A stretch of DNA of 64,000 bases, from assembly GCA_045611845.1 (NCBI GenBank), contig JAZKXZ010000007.1, positions 5,638 through 69,637 of the forward strand. Direction: 5' to 3'. The notes beneath the pieces are model-generated. The model worked only from the letters and a program-made list of their open reading frames with translations, was not told the DNA's origin and did no database searches. Shown here piece by piece: positions 1 through 7,743 of the stretch (within the stretch, counting starts at the first letter, position 1; each line of letters begins with the position of its first letter). Both the position numbers and the translations under genes were made by a program. Source of the DNA: Enterocola sp045611845. GTDB lineage: Bacteria > Bacteroidota > Bacteroidia > Bacteroidales > Paludibacteraceae.

Positions 1-29
1 GCAACGAAAATTAATTCGTTGCTCTTTTT
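1..29 (+). terminator. Hairpin plus T-tract, terminator of a gene left of the window
   Basis: GCAACGAA (1-8) pairs perfectly with TTCGTTGC (15-22) around a 6-nt loop and is followed by TCTTTTT. The T-tract is on the plus strand, so it would end a rightward gene outside the window. It could also serve the leftward gene at 67-534, but sequence left of base 1 would be needed to tell. Confidence 0.6.
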
Positions 30-66
30 ACATAATCCTATTAACTAACCTTAAAAAACTAATCTA

Positions 67-534
67 CTAATTTACTAGTGCAGCTACTAATCCTACTACT
101 GCTGCAGTTGTTACTGCTCCTGCTACCAATCCTTCTACTCCATTACAGTGGTCATTGTGATGATGAGCTAAATGACAAACTGGCGCTGGTTTGTGGCAAT
201 GATCATTGTGATGATGATTTAAGTGACATACAGGAGCTGGCTTTGGTGCTGGTCTGTGTGGTCTGTGAGCCACTGGTTTTGGTGCTGGTTTATGATTTGG
301 TTTGTGAGCCACTGGTTTGTTGTTTGGTTTTGGCGCTGGTTTATGTGCCACTGGTTTTGGTGCTGGTTTAGCAGCTGGCTTAACTGCAAGCTTTTTATTA
401 TCACGTTTGTTGTCAACTTTTACTATTTTAGGTTTTTCAGGACCTCTATCGCCTCTTGGAGACACATCTGCAAAACTAACTACACAACCTAAGAACATTG
501 CAAACACTGTTGTTAAAACTAATCTCTTTTTCAT
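67..534 (-). CDS. Exported Pro/Lys/His-rich protein with twin CHxxHHHNDHC motifs
   Basis: No family is recognised. The 155-aa product starts with a signal peptide (MKKRLVL..., hydrophobic to about residue 22). Residues 50-100 are low-complexity, built on repeats of PAPKPVAHKP. Two near-identical cassettes follow, KPAPVCHLNHHHNDHC and KPAPVCHLAHHHNDHC, each with two Cys and four or more His. The end (about residues 133-155) is a glycine- and alanine-rich hydrophobic segment that could insert in a membrane. The His/Cys cassettes suggest binding of a transition metal such as Zn, Ni or Cu, and the Pro/Lys stretch suggests a spacer across the periplasm or peptidoglycan; both are inferences. It is a single-gene unit with no obvious partner, followed by a hairpin at 1-29. 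The plus-strand open frames over it are artefacts of its repetitive sequence. Confidence 0.75.
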   Translation of the reverse strand: MKKRLVLTTVFAMFLGCVVSFADVSPRGDRGPEKPKIVKVDNKRDNKKLAVKPAAKPAPKPVAHKPAPKPNNKPVAHKPNHKPAPKPVAHRPHRPAPKPAPVCHLNHHHNDHCHKPAPVCHLAHHHNDHCNGVEGLVAGAVTTAAVVGLVAALVN

Positions 535-654
535 AACTCATAAATTTAAATTGTTAATACTAATTTTCTTATTCTTAAGTGAACCAGCTTTGTTGCTGTT
601 TCTGTCTCTTTGACCAGTGAGTGCAAACGTTTGTTTAATCACCTGCTTGTTAAA

Positions 655-720
655 AAATCTAAAACATCCTTCGACAATACTTCGACAGGTTCAGCAAGCA
701 TCTCAGGGAGAGGACATATA
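655..720. other. Intergenic stretch with a short direct repeat, no gene seen
   Basis: The 283-bp gap between the His-rich gene and queH contains no convincing reading frame. CTTCGACA occurs twice close together (about 668 and 680), the second time in CTTCGACAGGTTCAGCAAGC. This looks like the remains of an intergenic repeat, but no second copy is seen in this window. Confidence 0.3.
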
Positions 721-745
721 TACTCACGGTTATCAATACGTCTTA

Positions 746-794
746 TTTCTCATTTCTCATTTCTCATTTCTCATTTCTCATTTCTCCTTTCTCA
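746..794. repeat. Tandem heptamer array (TTTCTCA)x7
   Basis: Seven 7-bp units of TTTCTCA run head to tail; the sixth reads TTTCTCC. On the other strand the unit is TGAGAAA, which fits the same T(T/G)AG(G/A)A(G/A) pattern as the TTAGGAG arrays at 34-46 kb. It lies between the divergent genes at 67-534 and 818-1381 and covers the place where the -33 element of the queH promoter should be. Confidence 0.9.
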
Positions 795-805
795 TATATA
801 ATCAC

Positions 806-814
806 TATCTTTGC
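806..814 (+). promoter_or_regulatory. Bacteroidetes -7 box (TATCTTTGC) for queH
   Basis: TATCTTTGC matches the Bacteroidetes TAnnTTTG -7 consensus. It ends only 3 nt before the queH ATG at 818, so transcription should begin at or next to the start codon. Confidence 0.7.
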
Positions 815-817
815 AAT

Positions 818-1381
818 ATGAAAAAAGTATTACTACATGCTTGCTGTGCTCCATGTTCGTCTGCCATACTTGAGTGGATGTTAAACTATGATTATCAGGT
901 GGTTCTATATTTTTGCAATCCAAATATTTTTCCACAAGAAGAATACGAATTGCGAAAATCGGAGCTAATTAAATATGCAGAAAAACTTGGTGTAAAATTT
1001 ATAGACGACGACTATAATCATGCCGACTGGCTTGAATTTATAAAAGGACTAGAAAACGAAAAAGAGCGTGGTCCTCGTTGCTTAATGTGCTTTAAATATC
1101 GTCTTTTAAAAACTGCTCGCAAGGCAATAGAATTAAACATAGAAGAATTTACCACTACCCTAGCATCTTCTCGCTGGAAAAGTTTAAATCAAATAAACGA
1201 AGCGGGCGCTTGGGCTGTGGAGCAGGTAAAAGAAGAGTTAAACGCTAAAGGCACAACACTTAAGTTTGATGATAGGAATTGGCGCAAGGGCGGACTACAA
1301 CAACGCCGCAATGAATTGCTTAAAGAAAATAATTTCTACAACCAACTCTACTGCGGCTGTGAGTTTAGTATGAACCTATAA
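818..1381 (+). CDS. queH: Epoxyqueuosine reductase QueH (DUF208 family)
   Basis: QueH performs the last step of queuosine synthesis, reducing epoxyqueuosine to queuosine in the wobble position of tRNAs with GUN anticodons. It is the cobalamin-independent replacement for QueG. The 187-aa product has the family's cysteine pattern: HACCAPCSS at the N-terminus, CLMC near the middle and CGC close to the C-terminus, which in this family bind metal/Fe-S and carry the redox chemistry. I chose ATG 818 (MKKVLLHACCAPC...). The frame stays open back to 617, but that extension would run through the heptamer array and the promoter and encodes only repeat-derived sequence. The gene stands alone, and a shared hairpin separates it from the convergent gapA. 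Confidence 0.9.
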   Translation: MKKVLLHACCAPCSSAILEWMLNYDYQVVLYFCNPNIFPQEEYELRKSELIKYAEKLGVKFIDDDYNHADWLEFIKGLENEKERGPRCLMCFKYRLLKTARKAIELNIEEFTTTLASSRWKSLNQINEAGAWAVEQVKEELNAKGTTLKFDDRNWRKGGLQQRRNELLKENNFYNQLYCGCEFSMNL

Positions 1382-1422
1382 ATTTCTATTTTAAACGTGT
1401 TCACACGTTATAAAAGCAATAA

Positions 1423-1450
1423 AAAAGGTAGACCGAATGGTCTACCTTTT
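1423..1450. terminator. Bidirectional terminator between queH and gapA
   Basis: AAAAGGTAGACC (1423-1434) and GGTCTACCTTTT (1439-1450) form a perfect 12-bp stem with a GAAT loop, with A/T runs on both sides. It sits between two convergent genes and can serve both. Confidence 0.85.
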
Positions 1451-1473
1451 CATTTATATTGGTTTCTAACTGA

Positions 1474-2484
1474 TTAAGCGTTAACTTTAGCCATGTGAGC
1501 GATAAGTTCAAGAACTTTGTTAGAGTAACCGATTTCGTTGTCGTACCAAGATACAACTTTAACGAATGTATCAGTTAATTGGATACCTGCTTTAGCGTCG
1601 AAGATAGAAGTACGAGTATCACCTAAGAAGTCAGAAGATACAACTTCTTCGTTGGTGTAACCTAGTACGCCTTTAAGTTCGTTTTCAGAAGCAGATTTCA
1701 TAGCTTCGCAAATTTCAGCGTAAGTAGCTGGTTTTGCAAGGTTAACTGTTAGGTCTACTACAGATACGTCTAGAGTAGGAACGCGGAATGCCATACCTGT
1801 TAATTTACCGTTAAGTTCAGGAATAACTTTACCTACAGCTTTAGCAGCACCAGTTGAAGAAGGGATGATGTTACCAGCAGCTGCACGACCACCTCTCCAG
1901 TCTTTTAGTGATGGACCGTCAACAGTTTTTTGAGTAGCTGTTGTAGCGTGTACAGTTGTCATAAGACCGTCTTTGATACCCCATTTGTCGTTTAATACTT
2001 TAGCGATAGGAGCAAGACAGTTTGTTGTACAAGAAGCGTTAGATACGAATTGAGTACCTTTAACGTATTTGTCGAAGTTTACACCGCAAACGAACATTGG
2101 AGTGTCGTCTTTAGAAGGAGCTGACATAACTACGTATTTAGCACCTGCTTCGATGTGAGCTTGAGCTTTGTCTTTAGATAGGAATAAACCTGTAGATTCT
2201 ACTACGTATTCTGCACCTACTGCATCCCATTTAAGGTCAGCTGGGTTTCTTTCTGCAGTTACGCGGATTTCGTTACCGTTAACGATAAGTTTGCTGTTTT
2301 CAACGTCAGCTTCGATAGTGCCGTCGAATTGACCGTGCATAGTGTCATATTTTAGCATATAAGCTAAGTAATCCACTGGGCATAAGTCGTTAATACCTAC
2401 GATTTGAATGTCGTTTCTTGTCATAGCTGCACGGAAAACGAAACGTCCGATACGGCCAAAACCATTAATACCTACTTTGATCAT
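1474..2484 (-). CDS. gapA: Glyceraldehyde-3-phosphate dehydrogenase, type I
   Basis: This glycolytic enzyme oxidises glyceraldehyde-3-phosphate with NAD+ and phosphate to 1,3-bisphosphoglycerate in the cytoplasm. The 336-aa length is normal for the family. The Rossmann signature NGFGRIGR is at residues 8-15, the catalytic-cysteine motif ASCTTNCLAP is near residue 150, and the C-terminus has the conserved SWYDNEIGYS. A 39-aa lipoprotein gene lies 50 nt upstream on the same strand and shares the only strong -7 box (2672-2680), so the two may be co-transcribed. A weaker candidate, CAAATTTG at about 2510, could give gapA its own promoter. Confidence 0.97.
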   Translation of the reverse strand: MIKVGINGFGRIGRFVFRAAMTRNDIQIVGINDLCPVDYLAYMLKYDTMHGQFDGTIEADVENSKLIVNGNEIRVTAERNPADLKWDAVGAEYVVESTGLFLSKDKAQAHIEAGAKYVVMSAPSKDDTPMFVCGVNFDKYVKGTQFVSNASCTTNCLAPIAKVLNDKWGIKDGLMTTVHATTATQKTVDGPSLKDWRGGRAAAGNIIPSSTGAAKAVGKVIPELNGKLTGMAFRVPTLDVSVVDLTVNLAKPATYAEICEAMKSASENELKGVLGYTNEEVVSSDFLGDTRTSIFDAKAGIQLTDTFVKVVSWYDNEIGYSNKVLELIAHMAKVNA

Positions 2485-2534
2485 TGTTTTAAAATTTTAA
2501 AAAGTTATACAAATTTGGTTATTTGAATTCTAAT

Positions 2535-2654
2535 TTATGCTTTATTTTCTACTTTAGGAGCGTCGTTTTCACCTAAACCACAATTACATGGGCTTGAACA
2601 ACTAGCAACTAACAATCCTAATGCAATAGCAATGTATAAAACTATCTTTTTCAT
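2535..2654 (-). CDS. Small Cys-rich lipoprotein (39 aa)
   Basis: This short gene encodes 39 residues beginning MKKIVLYIAIALGLLVASC. It has a Lys-Lys start, a hydrophobic core and a lipobox (L-V-A-S-Cys19), so it should be a lipid-anchored protein with a mature part of only about 20 residues. That part contains CSSPCNCG, three cysteines in seven residues. A clear -7 box lies 18 nt upstream and gapA follows 50 nt downstream. Function is unknown. The close cysteines could bind a metal or hold a disulfide. Such very small lipoproteins are usually missed by gene callers. Confidence 0.7.
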   Translation of the reverse strand: MKKIVLYIAIALGLLVASCSSPCNCGLGENDAPKVENKA

Positions 2655-2671
2655 AATTGATTTTTAGCGAT

Positions 2672-2680
2672 ACAAAGATA
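2672..2680 (-). promoter_or_regulatory. -7 box for the small lipoprotein (and probably gapA)
   Basis: On the minus strand this reads TATCTTTGT, matching TAnnTTTG, 17 nt upstream of the lipoprotein ATG. Confidence 0.65.
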
Positions 2681-2699
2681 ATAAATTTATTTAAAATTC

Positions 2700-3461
2700 C
2701 TACCCCTTTAGGTAAAAATCAGCGGTCAAACGTTTAAATTCCTCAGAATAGCAATGTCTAGTTTCTGTTTCTATTACCAATTCTGTAACATTAATGTTAC
2801 AATTTACGCTATTTTCTGCCTTAGAGAATGTTATAACACTTCTTTTTGCCTCTTTCCCAACCTTTGGAATTACTCTCACAATTGCTTCTGTAGCAAGGCT
2901 TTTACCTTCGGCAATTTTTATAAAATCCTGCTCACTAGAATATGGAATTATAACAGTAAACCTACCCTGCTCTGCCAACAATTTTTCTACCGAGGCAACT
3001 AAATCTTCAAAACTTAAAGTATCTGTGTGGCGAGCCGTATTCCTGCTTTTTTCTGGCGCTTTTAGCGAATTTATAAAAAACGGAGGATTACTTACTATAA
3101 GGTCAAATTTAAGAGTAGACTCTGCAGCAAAATCTTGAATACTTTTATTGTAAACATCTATCTGCCAAGGAGTTTTAGAAACATTATCTTTTGCTTGCTC
3201 TGCTGCATCTGCATCTATTTCCACGGCAGAAATTTGTGCTTTTCCGCCTGTGCGTTGCGCAAGCATAATAGCCACAAGCCCTGTACCAGTGCCAATATCC
3301 AAGATTTTGTAAGAATTCTCACACCCAGAAGAAGCGACCATCATATCAGACGGCAAAACAGGAGCCAACACTCCAAGAAGAACACCATCTGTGCCCACCT
3401 TCATAGCACATTTGTCTTGGCGAATTGTAAACTGCTTGAATGAAAAATAATCGTTTGCCAC
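2700..3461 (-). CDS. trmN6: tRNA1(Val) (adenine(37)-N6)-methyltransferase
   Basis: This is an SAM-dependent methyltransferase of the YfiC/TrmN6 family, which makes m6A37 next to the anticodon of tRNA1-Val. The 253-aa product starts with the family's MANDYFSFKQFTIRQ and KVGTDGVLLG. The SAM-binding glycine loop ILDIGTGTG is near residues 53-61, and the catalytic NPPFF motif, the N6-adenine methyltransferase (N/D)PP(Y/F), is near residue 126. It starts 5 nt after the stop of the upstream membrane transferase gene, so the two are probably co-transcribed, although no functional link is obvious. Substrate specificity is inferred from the family. Confidence 0.9.
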   Translation of the reverse strand: MANDYFSFKQFTIRQDKCAMKVGTDGVLLGVLAPVLPSDMMVASSGCENSYKILDIGTGTGLVAIMLAQRTGGKAQISAVEIDADAAEQAKDNVSKTPWQIDVYNKSIQDFAAESTLKFDLIVSNPPFFINSLKAPEKSRNTARHTDTLSFEDLVASVEKLLAEQGRFTVIIPYSSEQDFIKIAEGKSLATEAIVRVIPKVGKEAKRSVITFSKAENSVNCNINVTELVIETETRHCYSEEFKRLTADFYLKG

Positions 3462-3466
3462 TTTGC

Positions 3467-5146
3467 TTAAAAGTTTTTCAAAGACACTTGTTTTGTTTTA
3501 CCTTGACCATTGAAAACCCATACAGAATCTATTGGTTGTAGATACTCAGAACAAATAGACTTAGTAGAATCTGTCACCTCTTTAATACCTGCTATATCTA
3601 ACATTGAATAGAAAATAGCATCAGATGATATTGTCTTAGCTTTATTTTGCTTAATATTTTCTACTTTTTGAGAGTTATTTAACTGATATTCGTCAGAATA
3701 CCACACAAGCATAGGCACATGAAACTCATATTTTGATATTTCGTACGAGCCATGAAGCGATAGTTTTTTATCATCATCCCAAAAACTTTCGCCGTGATCA
3801 GACATATAAACAATTACTGCAGAACGATTTAAACCATCTACATACTCAATCAATTCATTTAAAAAGTAATCTAAATATAAAATTGTATTGTCGTATGCAT
3901 TAATAAATTCTGACTTGTTTTCTTCGCTAATACCTAAATAACTAAACGACTTGCCCATTACAGGTGTAAACTGCTCAAACTCTGCAGGATAACGATACTC
4001 ATATCTAAAATGACTACCCATTGTGTGAAGCACAAAAAATTGCGATGTATCTGAAACACATTCTTGCAATTTGGCAACTAAATCGATATCGTAATTATTC
4101 TCAACATCTACCTCCTTATTACTTTGATACGCATAATCACTAACCTTAACAATACGTGTTTCGATAGCATAAGATAGTTGTTTATTTAAATAACCAGAAT
4201 AATACCCCGCTTCTTGAAACGCCTCTACAATAGATTTTTCTCTATAAGCTCTATCGGCATCATCCGCTGTAGCTCTAGTAATTATGAGCGGAAGAGAATA
4301 CGACGTTAAATTTGCCTGAGCGTATGCACTATCATAACTAATTAGATTTTTTCTCGCTTGTAGAAGTGGTGTTGTATTTCTTTCATATCCATTTAAAGAC
4401 AAATGGTCGTAACGCGCAGCCTCTCCTATTACTAAAATATACAATGGGTTATCGCCGTTTGCCTGTGGCTTTATTCCAAAAGAGAATGTAGACACCTGTT
4501 CTTCAAGCTTTTTTTGATAATTTTGTTTGCTTACAAAATCTGCCAGTCCTAAATACAGGTTGTATGGATATATTTTATAAAGTTTTATATAGCAGAATTG
4601 CACTGCATTAGACATTTCGTTTAATATAGAACGATTTTTATGTCTTGTTTTACCATAGATTGTAAAAACAGTTACACCTGTTACAACTGCCAACACTGCA
4701 CTAATAAGTATTACCTTTCTTAGTTTTTTAGCTACTAGATATTGATTTTCTACCTTAAATGCCAATACAAAATAAAGCACATATAACACCCCTACCACTA
4801 TACATAATGGCCACAATGAAACAAGTAATTCTGTGGCTTCGCCAATATCGGTGCGCAAAATATTTTGTAAAAACGCAGATGATGTAGATTGCTTATTTAA
4901 GTATAAACTAGCAATATCTATTGGGAAGAATAAAAAATTGAAAATCCCTTGAATTAGGAAATATGCTCTTGCTTTAAGAAAAAGCGCAGGAAGTAAAAGC
5001 AATAGAAGCACCACCCATAGGTATGCTACCTTTTTTAATATTGAATATTCTAAATCTACCGCTACACAAAGCGAATAAAAAATAGGAAGAAGCAACAAAG
5101 TAAAAAGCACGCAAATGCCTACCATGTTTAATACTTTAGATTTCAT
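3467..5146 (-). CDS. EptA-like phosphoethanolamine transferase / sulfatase-fold membrane enzyme with altered nucleophile motif
   Basis: The 559-aa protein has about five membrane segments in residues 1-170 and then an extracytoplasmic alkaline-phosphatase-fold domain, the plan of the EptA/CptA/OpgE family that moves phosphoethanolamine from phosphatidylethanolamine onto lipid A or other glycans. Family motifs are present: LVIGEAAR (about 239-246), SLNGYERNTTP, HTMGSH and SDHGES (around 450). In EptA-type enzymes the nucleophile is the Thr of GETAR; here the codon is GCT, giving Ala243, while the metal-binding Glu, Asp and His motifs remain. Either another residue acts as nucleophile or the enzyme is inactive as a transferase. 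It is followed after 5 nt by trmN6. No strong promoter is seen between it and the tRNA terminator upstream. Confidence 0.8.
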   Translation of the reverse strand: MKSKVLNMVGICVLFTLLLLPIFYSLCVAVDLEYSILKKVAYLWVVLLLLLLPALFLKARAYFLIQGIFNFLFFPIDIASLYLNKQSTSSAFLQNILRTDIGEATELLVSLWPLCIVVGVLYVLYFVLAFKVENQYLVAKKLRKVILISAVLAVVTGVTVFTIYGKTRHKNRSILNEMSNAVQFCYIKLYKIYPYNLYLGLADFVSKQNYQKKLEEQVSTFSFGIKPQANGDNPLYILVIGEAARYDHLSLNGYERNTTPLLQARKNLISYDSAYAQANLTSYSLPLIITRATADDADRAYREKSIVEAFQEAGYYSGYLNKQLSYAIETRIVKVSDYAYQSNKEVDVENNYDIDLVAKLQECVSDTSQFFVLHTMGSHFRYEYRYPAEFEQFTPVMGKSFSYLGISEENKSEFINAYDNTILYLDYFLNELIEYVDGLNRSAVIVYMSDHGESFWDDDKKLSLHGSYEISKYEFHVPMLVWYSDEYQLNNSQKVENIKQNKAKTISSDAIFYSMLDIAGIKEVTDSTKSICSEYLQPIDSVWVFNGQGKTKQVSLKNF

Positions 5147-5186
5147 AATAAAAATGAAGAATAGAATAAAACAGATATAAAAAAGA

Positions 5187-5209
5187 AAAGGGGCTTATTC
5201 AGCCCCTTT
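5187..5209 (-). terminator. Terminator downstream of tRNA-Gly
   Basis: AAAGGGGCT (5187-5195) and AGCCCCTTT (5201-5209) form a 9-bp GC-rich stem with a 5-nt loop. Read on the minus strand it runs into TTCTTTTTT. It begins 2 nt past the tRNA 3' end. Confidence 0.85.
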
Positions 5210-5210
5210 G

Positions 5211-5283
5211 AGCGAAAAACGGGATTCGAACCCGCGACCCTAACCTTGGCAAGGTTATGCTCTACCAACTGAGCTATTTTCGC
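5211..5283 (-). tRNA. tRNA-Gly (GCC anticodon)
   Basis: The 73-nt cloverleaf reads on the minus strand from GCGAAAA to TTTTCGCT. The 7-bp acceptor stem is GCGAAAA/TTTTCGC. The D-arm is AGCTCAGTTGGTAGAGC, the anticodon stem AACCT/AGGTT holds the loop with GCC, and the T-arm has GGTTCGAATCC. CCA is not encoded. A promoter lies upstream and a terminator directly downstream, so it is a single-tRNA unit. Confidence 0.97.
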
Positions 5284-5321
5284 ATTATCGCTTTCGAGTT
5301 GTTGTTTCCCTCAATTGCGAT

Positions 5322-5354
5322 GCAAAGATATGACATATTTTTGGTCTGTGCAAA
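5322..5354 (-). promoter_or_regulatory. Promoter of tRNA-Gly
   Basis: On the minus strand, TTTGC (5350-5354) and TATCTTTGC (5322-5330) are separated by 19 nt, matching the Bacteroidetes -33 TTTG / -7 TAnnTTTG layout. The -7 box is about 38 nt before the mature tRNA. Confidence 0.75.
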
Positions 5355-5402
5355 TTTTTCAAAAGAAATTTTCAAAAAAAAGTGCATTTTTTTGATTTTT
5401 CC

Positions 5403-6539
5403 CTAACAAAGCCTGTTTTTATAGTCTTCGTAGCCAAACTTGCGCCACATCTCAAAGCTTCCGTCCATTTTTAAGATACCTACACTTGGGTGAGAAACTC
5501 CATTAAAATATGTAGTTTTTACCATTGTATAGTGAATCATATCTTCAAAAATGATTCTATCCCCTACTTTTAGTTCATTTTCAAAAGACCAACTGCCATA
5601 ATAATCACCAGAAAGGCAACTATTACCCCCCATTCTATATGTTGGTTTGCCTTCTACCTCGTCTGTTGCACCAATAATAGCAGGTTTGTATGGCATTTCT
5701 AAGCAATCTGGCATGTGACAAGCAAAAGAAACGTCGAGCATAGCAGTTTTTACGCCTGCATTTTCTACTATATCTTGCACAGTAGATACAAGCACACCTG
5801 TACGCCAAGCAAAAGCACTACCTGGTTCAAGGATAATTTGCAAATTTGGGTGACGCATTTTAAAATCCTTTAAAATAGAAATCAAATGCTCCACATTATA
5901 ACCTTCACGAGTCATAAGATGTCCACCACCAAAGTTTAGCCATTTCACTTGAGAAAGGAAATCACCAAATTTATCTTCCACTGCTTTCATAAGACCTTCT
6001 AAGTCGTACGAAGTAGATTCACAAAGTGTGTGCACGTGCAGTCCTTCTAGACCTTCTGGTAGCACATCGCCAAGTTGGGCACGTGTTACACCAAGGCGTG
6101 AGCCAGGCACACAAGGATTGTAAAGGTCTGTTTCCACTACAGAGAACTCAGGATTGATCCGAAGCCCTGGAGAGAATGTTTTTTCACGTATCACCTCTTC
6201 TGTTACATATTTTTTATAATGTGAAACAGAGTTGAAGGTAATATGGCTACTATAAGATGCTATCTCTGCAAACTCGCTTTCGGCATACACTGGAGCGTAG
6301 GTATGAGCTTTGCTGCCCATTTCTTCAAACGCTAGGCGTGCCTCGCAAAGCGAACTCGCAGTAGAGCAAGGTATATACTCGCGCACTATAGGAAATGCTT
6401 TCCAAGTGGCAAATGCTTTAAAAGCAAGGATAATTTCTATCCCTGCTTTTTCTTTTACTGATTTTATCAACTCCAAGTTGCGGCGAAGAAGTTTTTCTTC
6501 AAGTACATAACAAGGAGATGGAATTTTGCTGTAATCCAT
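5403..6539 (-). CDS. nspC: Carboxynorspermidine/carboxyspermidine decarboxylase
   Basis: This PLP-dependent fold-III decarboxylase removes CO2 from carboxynorspermidine or carboxyspermidine to give norspermidine or spermidine. It is the final step of the alternative polyamine route that uses aspartate semialdehyde instead of decarboxylated SAM. The 378-aa length fits. Visible features are IPSPCYVLEE at the start, the PLP-lysine segment LAFKAFATW (about residues 37-45), HVHTLCES, and the glycine-rich LNFGGGH. The ATG overlaps the stop of the synthase gene (TAATG), so the two are translationally coupled, in pathway order. Bacteroides species are known to make spermidine this way; which triamine this organism makes cannot be read from sequence. 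Confidence 0.93.
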   Translation of the reverse strand: MDYSKIPSPCYVLEEKLLRRNLELIKSVKEKAGIEIILAFKAFATWKAFPIVREYIPCSTASSLCEARLAFEEMGSKAHTYAPVYAESEFAEIASYSSHITFNSVSHYKKYVTEEVIREKTFSPGLRINPEFSVVETDLYNPCVPGSRLGVTRAQLGDVLPEGLEGLHVHTLCESTSYDLEGLMKAVEDKFGDFLSQVKWLNFGGGHLMTREGYNVEHLISILKDFKMRHPNLQIILEPGSAFAWRTGVLVSTVQDIVENAGVKTAMLDVSFACHMPDCLEMPYKPAIIGATDEVEGKPTYRMGGNSCLSGDYYGSWSFENELKVGDRIIFEDMIHYTMVKTTYFNGVSHPSVGILKMDGSFEMWRKFGYEDYKNRLC

Positions 6540-7741
6540 TATAATTCTAAATCACCATCAATAATTTCGTGCCATGGAAGACCGCTTTCTGCCACTTTCT
6601 TCATAAATGGATCTGGGTCGAATTCTTCCACGTTGAACACACCAGCACCAGACCATTGTCCGGTTAAGAACATATAAGCACCAGTCATAGCAGGCACACC
6701 TGTAGTGTAGCTAACACCTTGCATACCAGTTTCTTCGTATGCTGCTTTGTGTGAACAGTTGTTATATACATAATATGTTCTTTCTTTTCCATCTTTAATA
6801 CCACGAATGCGGCAACCAATTGATGTCCAACCATCGTAGTTTTCACCTAAATCTTGTGGGTTTGGAAGAACAGCTTTAAGGAATTGAATTGGAACAATCT
6901 TCATTCCGTTATAATCAATCTCATCGATACGTGCCATACCAATATTTTGAATAACACGAAGGTGAGTTAAATATTCTTGACCAAATGTCATCCAGAAACG
7001 AGCACGCTTAATGGTTGGGAAATTTTTAACAAGAGACTCTAACTCTTCGTGATATAGAAGATAAGATTCTTTTGGACCAATTTCTGGATAGTTGATTGGT
7101 TGGTGAATTTCTAGAGAACCAGTTTCTACCCACTCACCATTTTCGTAGAAACGACCTTTTTGAGTAATTTCACGAATATTGATTTCTGGGTTGAAGTTTG
7201 TTGCAAATGCGTGGTGGTGATCACCAGCGTTGCAGTCAACGATGTCTAAATAGTGAATTTCATCGAAATAATGTTTTGCAGCGTATGCTGTGTAAACACC
7301 TGTTTGACCTGGGTCAAAACCACAACCTAAGATAGCTGTAAGACCAGCTTCTTTAAATTTGTCTTGGTATGCCCATTGCCAAGAGTATTCAAATTTAGCT
7401 TCGTCTAGAGGCTCGTAGTTTGCAGTGTCAAGATAGTTGCAACCTGCTTCTAAACAAGCATCCATAATAGTTAAGTCTTGATATGGAAGAGCTACGTTGA
7501 TAACTAATTTTGGTTGGAAGCTTTTAAATAATGTTACAAGTTCTGGAACATTGTCTGCATCTACTTGTGCAGTTTGAATTTCTACTCCATAACGTTTTTT
7601 GATATCAGCAGCTACTACATCGCATTTACTTTTTGTGCGGCTTGCTAACATAATCTCTGTAAACACTTCGGTGTTTTGTGCCAATTTATGCACCACAACG
7701 GTTCCTACACCGCCTGCTCCGATAACTAATACTTTAGACAT
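6539..7741 (-). CDS. Carboxynorspermidine/carboxyspermidine synthase (saccharopine dehydrogenase family)
   Basis: This NADPH-dependent enzyme condenses aspartate beta-semialdehyde with a diamine (diaminopropane or putrescine) to give carboxynorspermidine or carboxyspermidine, the substrate of the next gene. The 400-aa protein begins with the Rossmann motif VLVIGAGGVGTVV and has the saccharopine-dehydrogenase-type segments ANYEPLDEA and ILGCGFDPGQTGVY. Its stop overlaps the ATG of nspC, and it starts 2 nt after the CNNM/CBS gene, so all three form one operon read leftwards. Calling it a lysine-pathway saccharopine dehydrogenase is less likely because of the nspC pairing. Confidence 0.9.
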   Translation of the reverse strand: MSKVLVIGAGGVGTVVVHKLAQNTEVFTEIMLASRTKSKCDVVAADIKKRYGVEIQTAQVDADNVPELVTLFKSFQPKLVINVALPYQDLTIMDACLEAGCNYLDTANYEPLDEAKFEYSWQWAYQDKFKEAGLTAILGCGFDPGQTGVYTAYAAKHYFDEIHYLDIVDCNAGDHHHAFATNFNPEINIREITQKGRFYENGEWVETGSLEIHQPINYPEIGPKESYLLYHEELESLVKNFPTIKRARFWMTFGQEYLTHLRVIQNIGMARIDEIDYNGMKIVPIQFLKAVLPNPQDLGENYDGWTSIGCRIRGIKDGKERTYYVYNNCSHKAAYEETGMQGVSYTTGVPAMTGAYMFLTGQWSGAGVFNVEEFDPDPFMKKVAESGLPWHEIIDGDLEL

Positions 7742-7743
7742 AA

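Noticed and set aside
78..613. Plus-strand open frames over the His-rich gene
   Set aside because: They are low-complexity mirror frames of the repetitive minus-strand gene, without a start context or family.
663..700. CTTCGACA direct repeat as an insertion-sequence end
   Set aside because: The repeats are 8 bp, close together, and no transposase or terminal inverted repeat is present.
617..817. Long N-terminal extension of queH
   Set aside because: The upstream frame runs through the TTTCTCA array and the -7 box and encodes SHFSFLI-type repeat sequence. The family starts at ATG 818.
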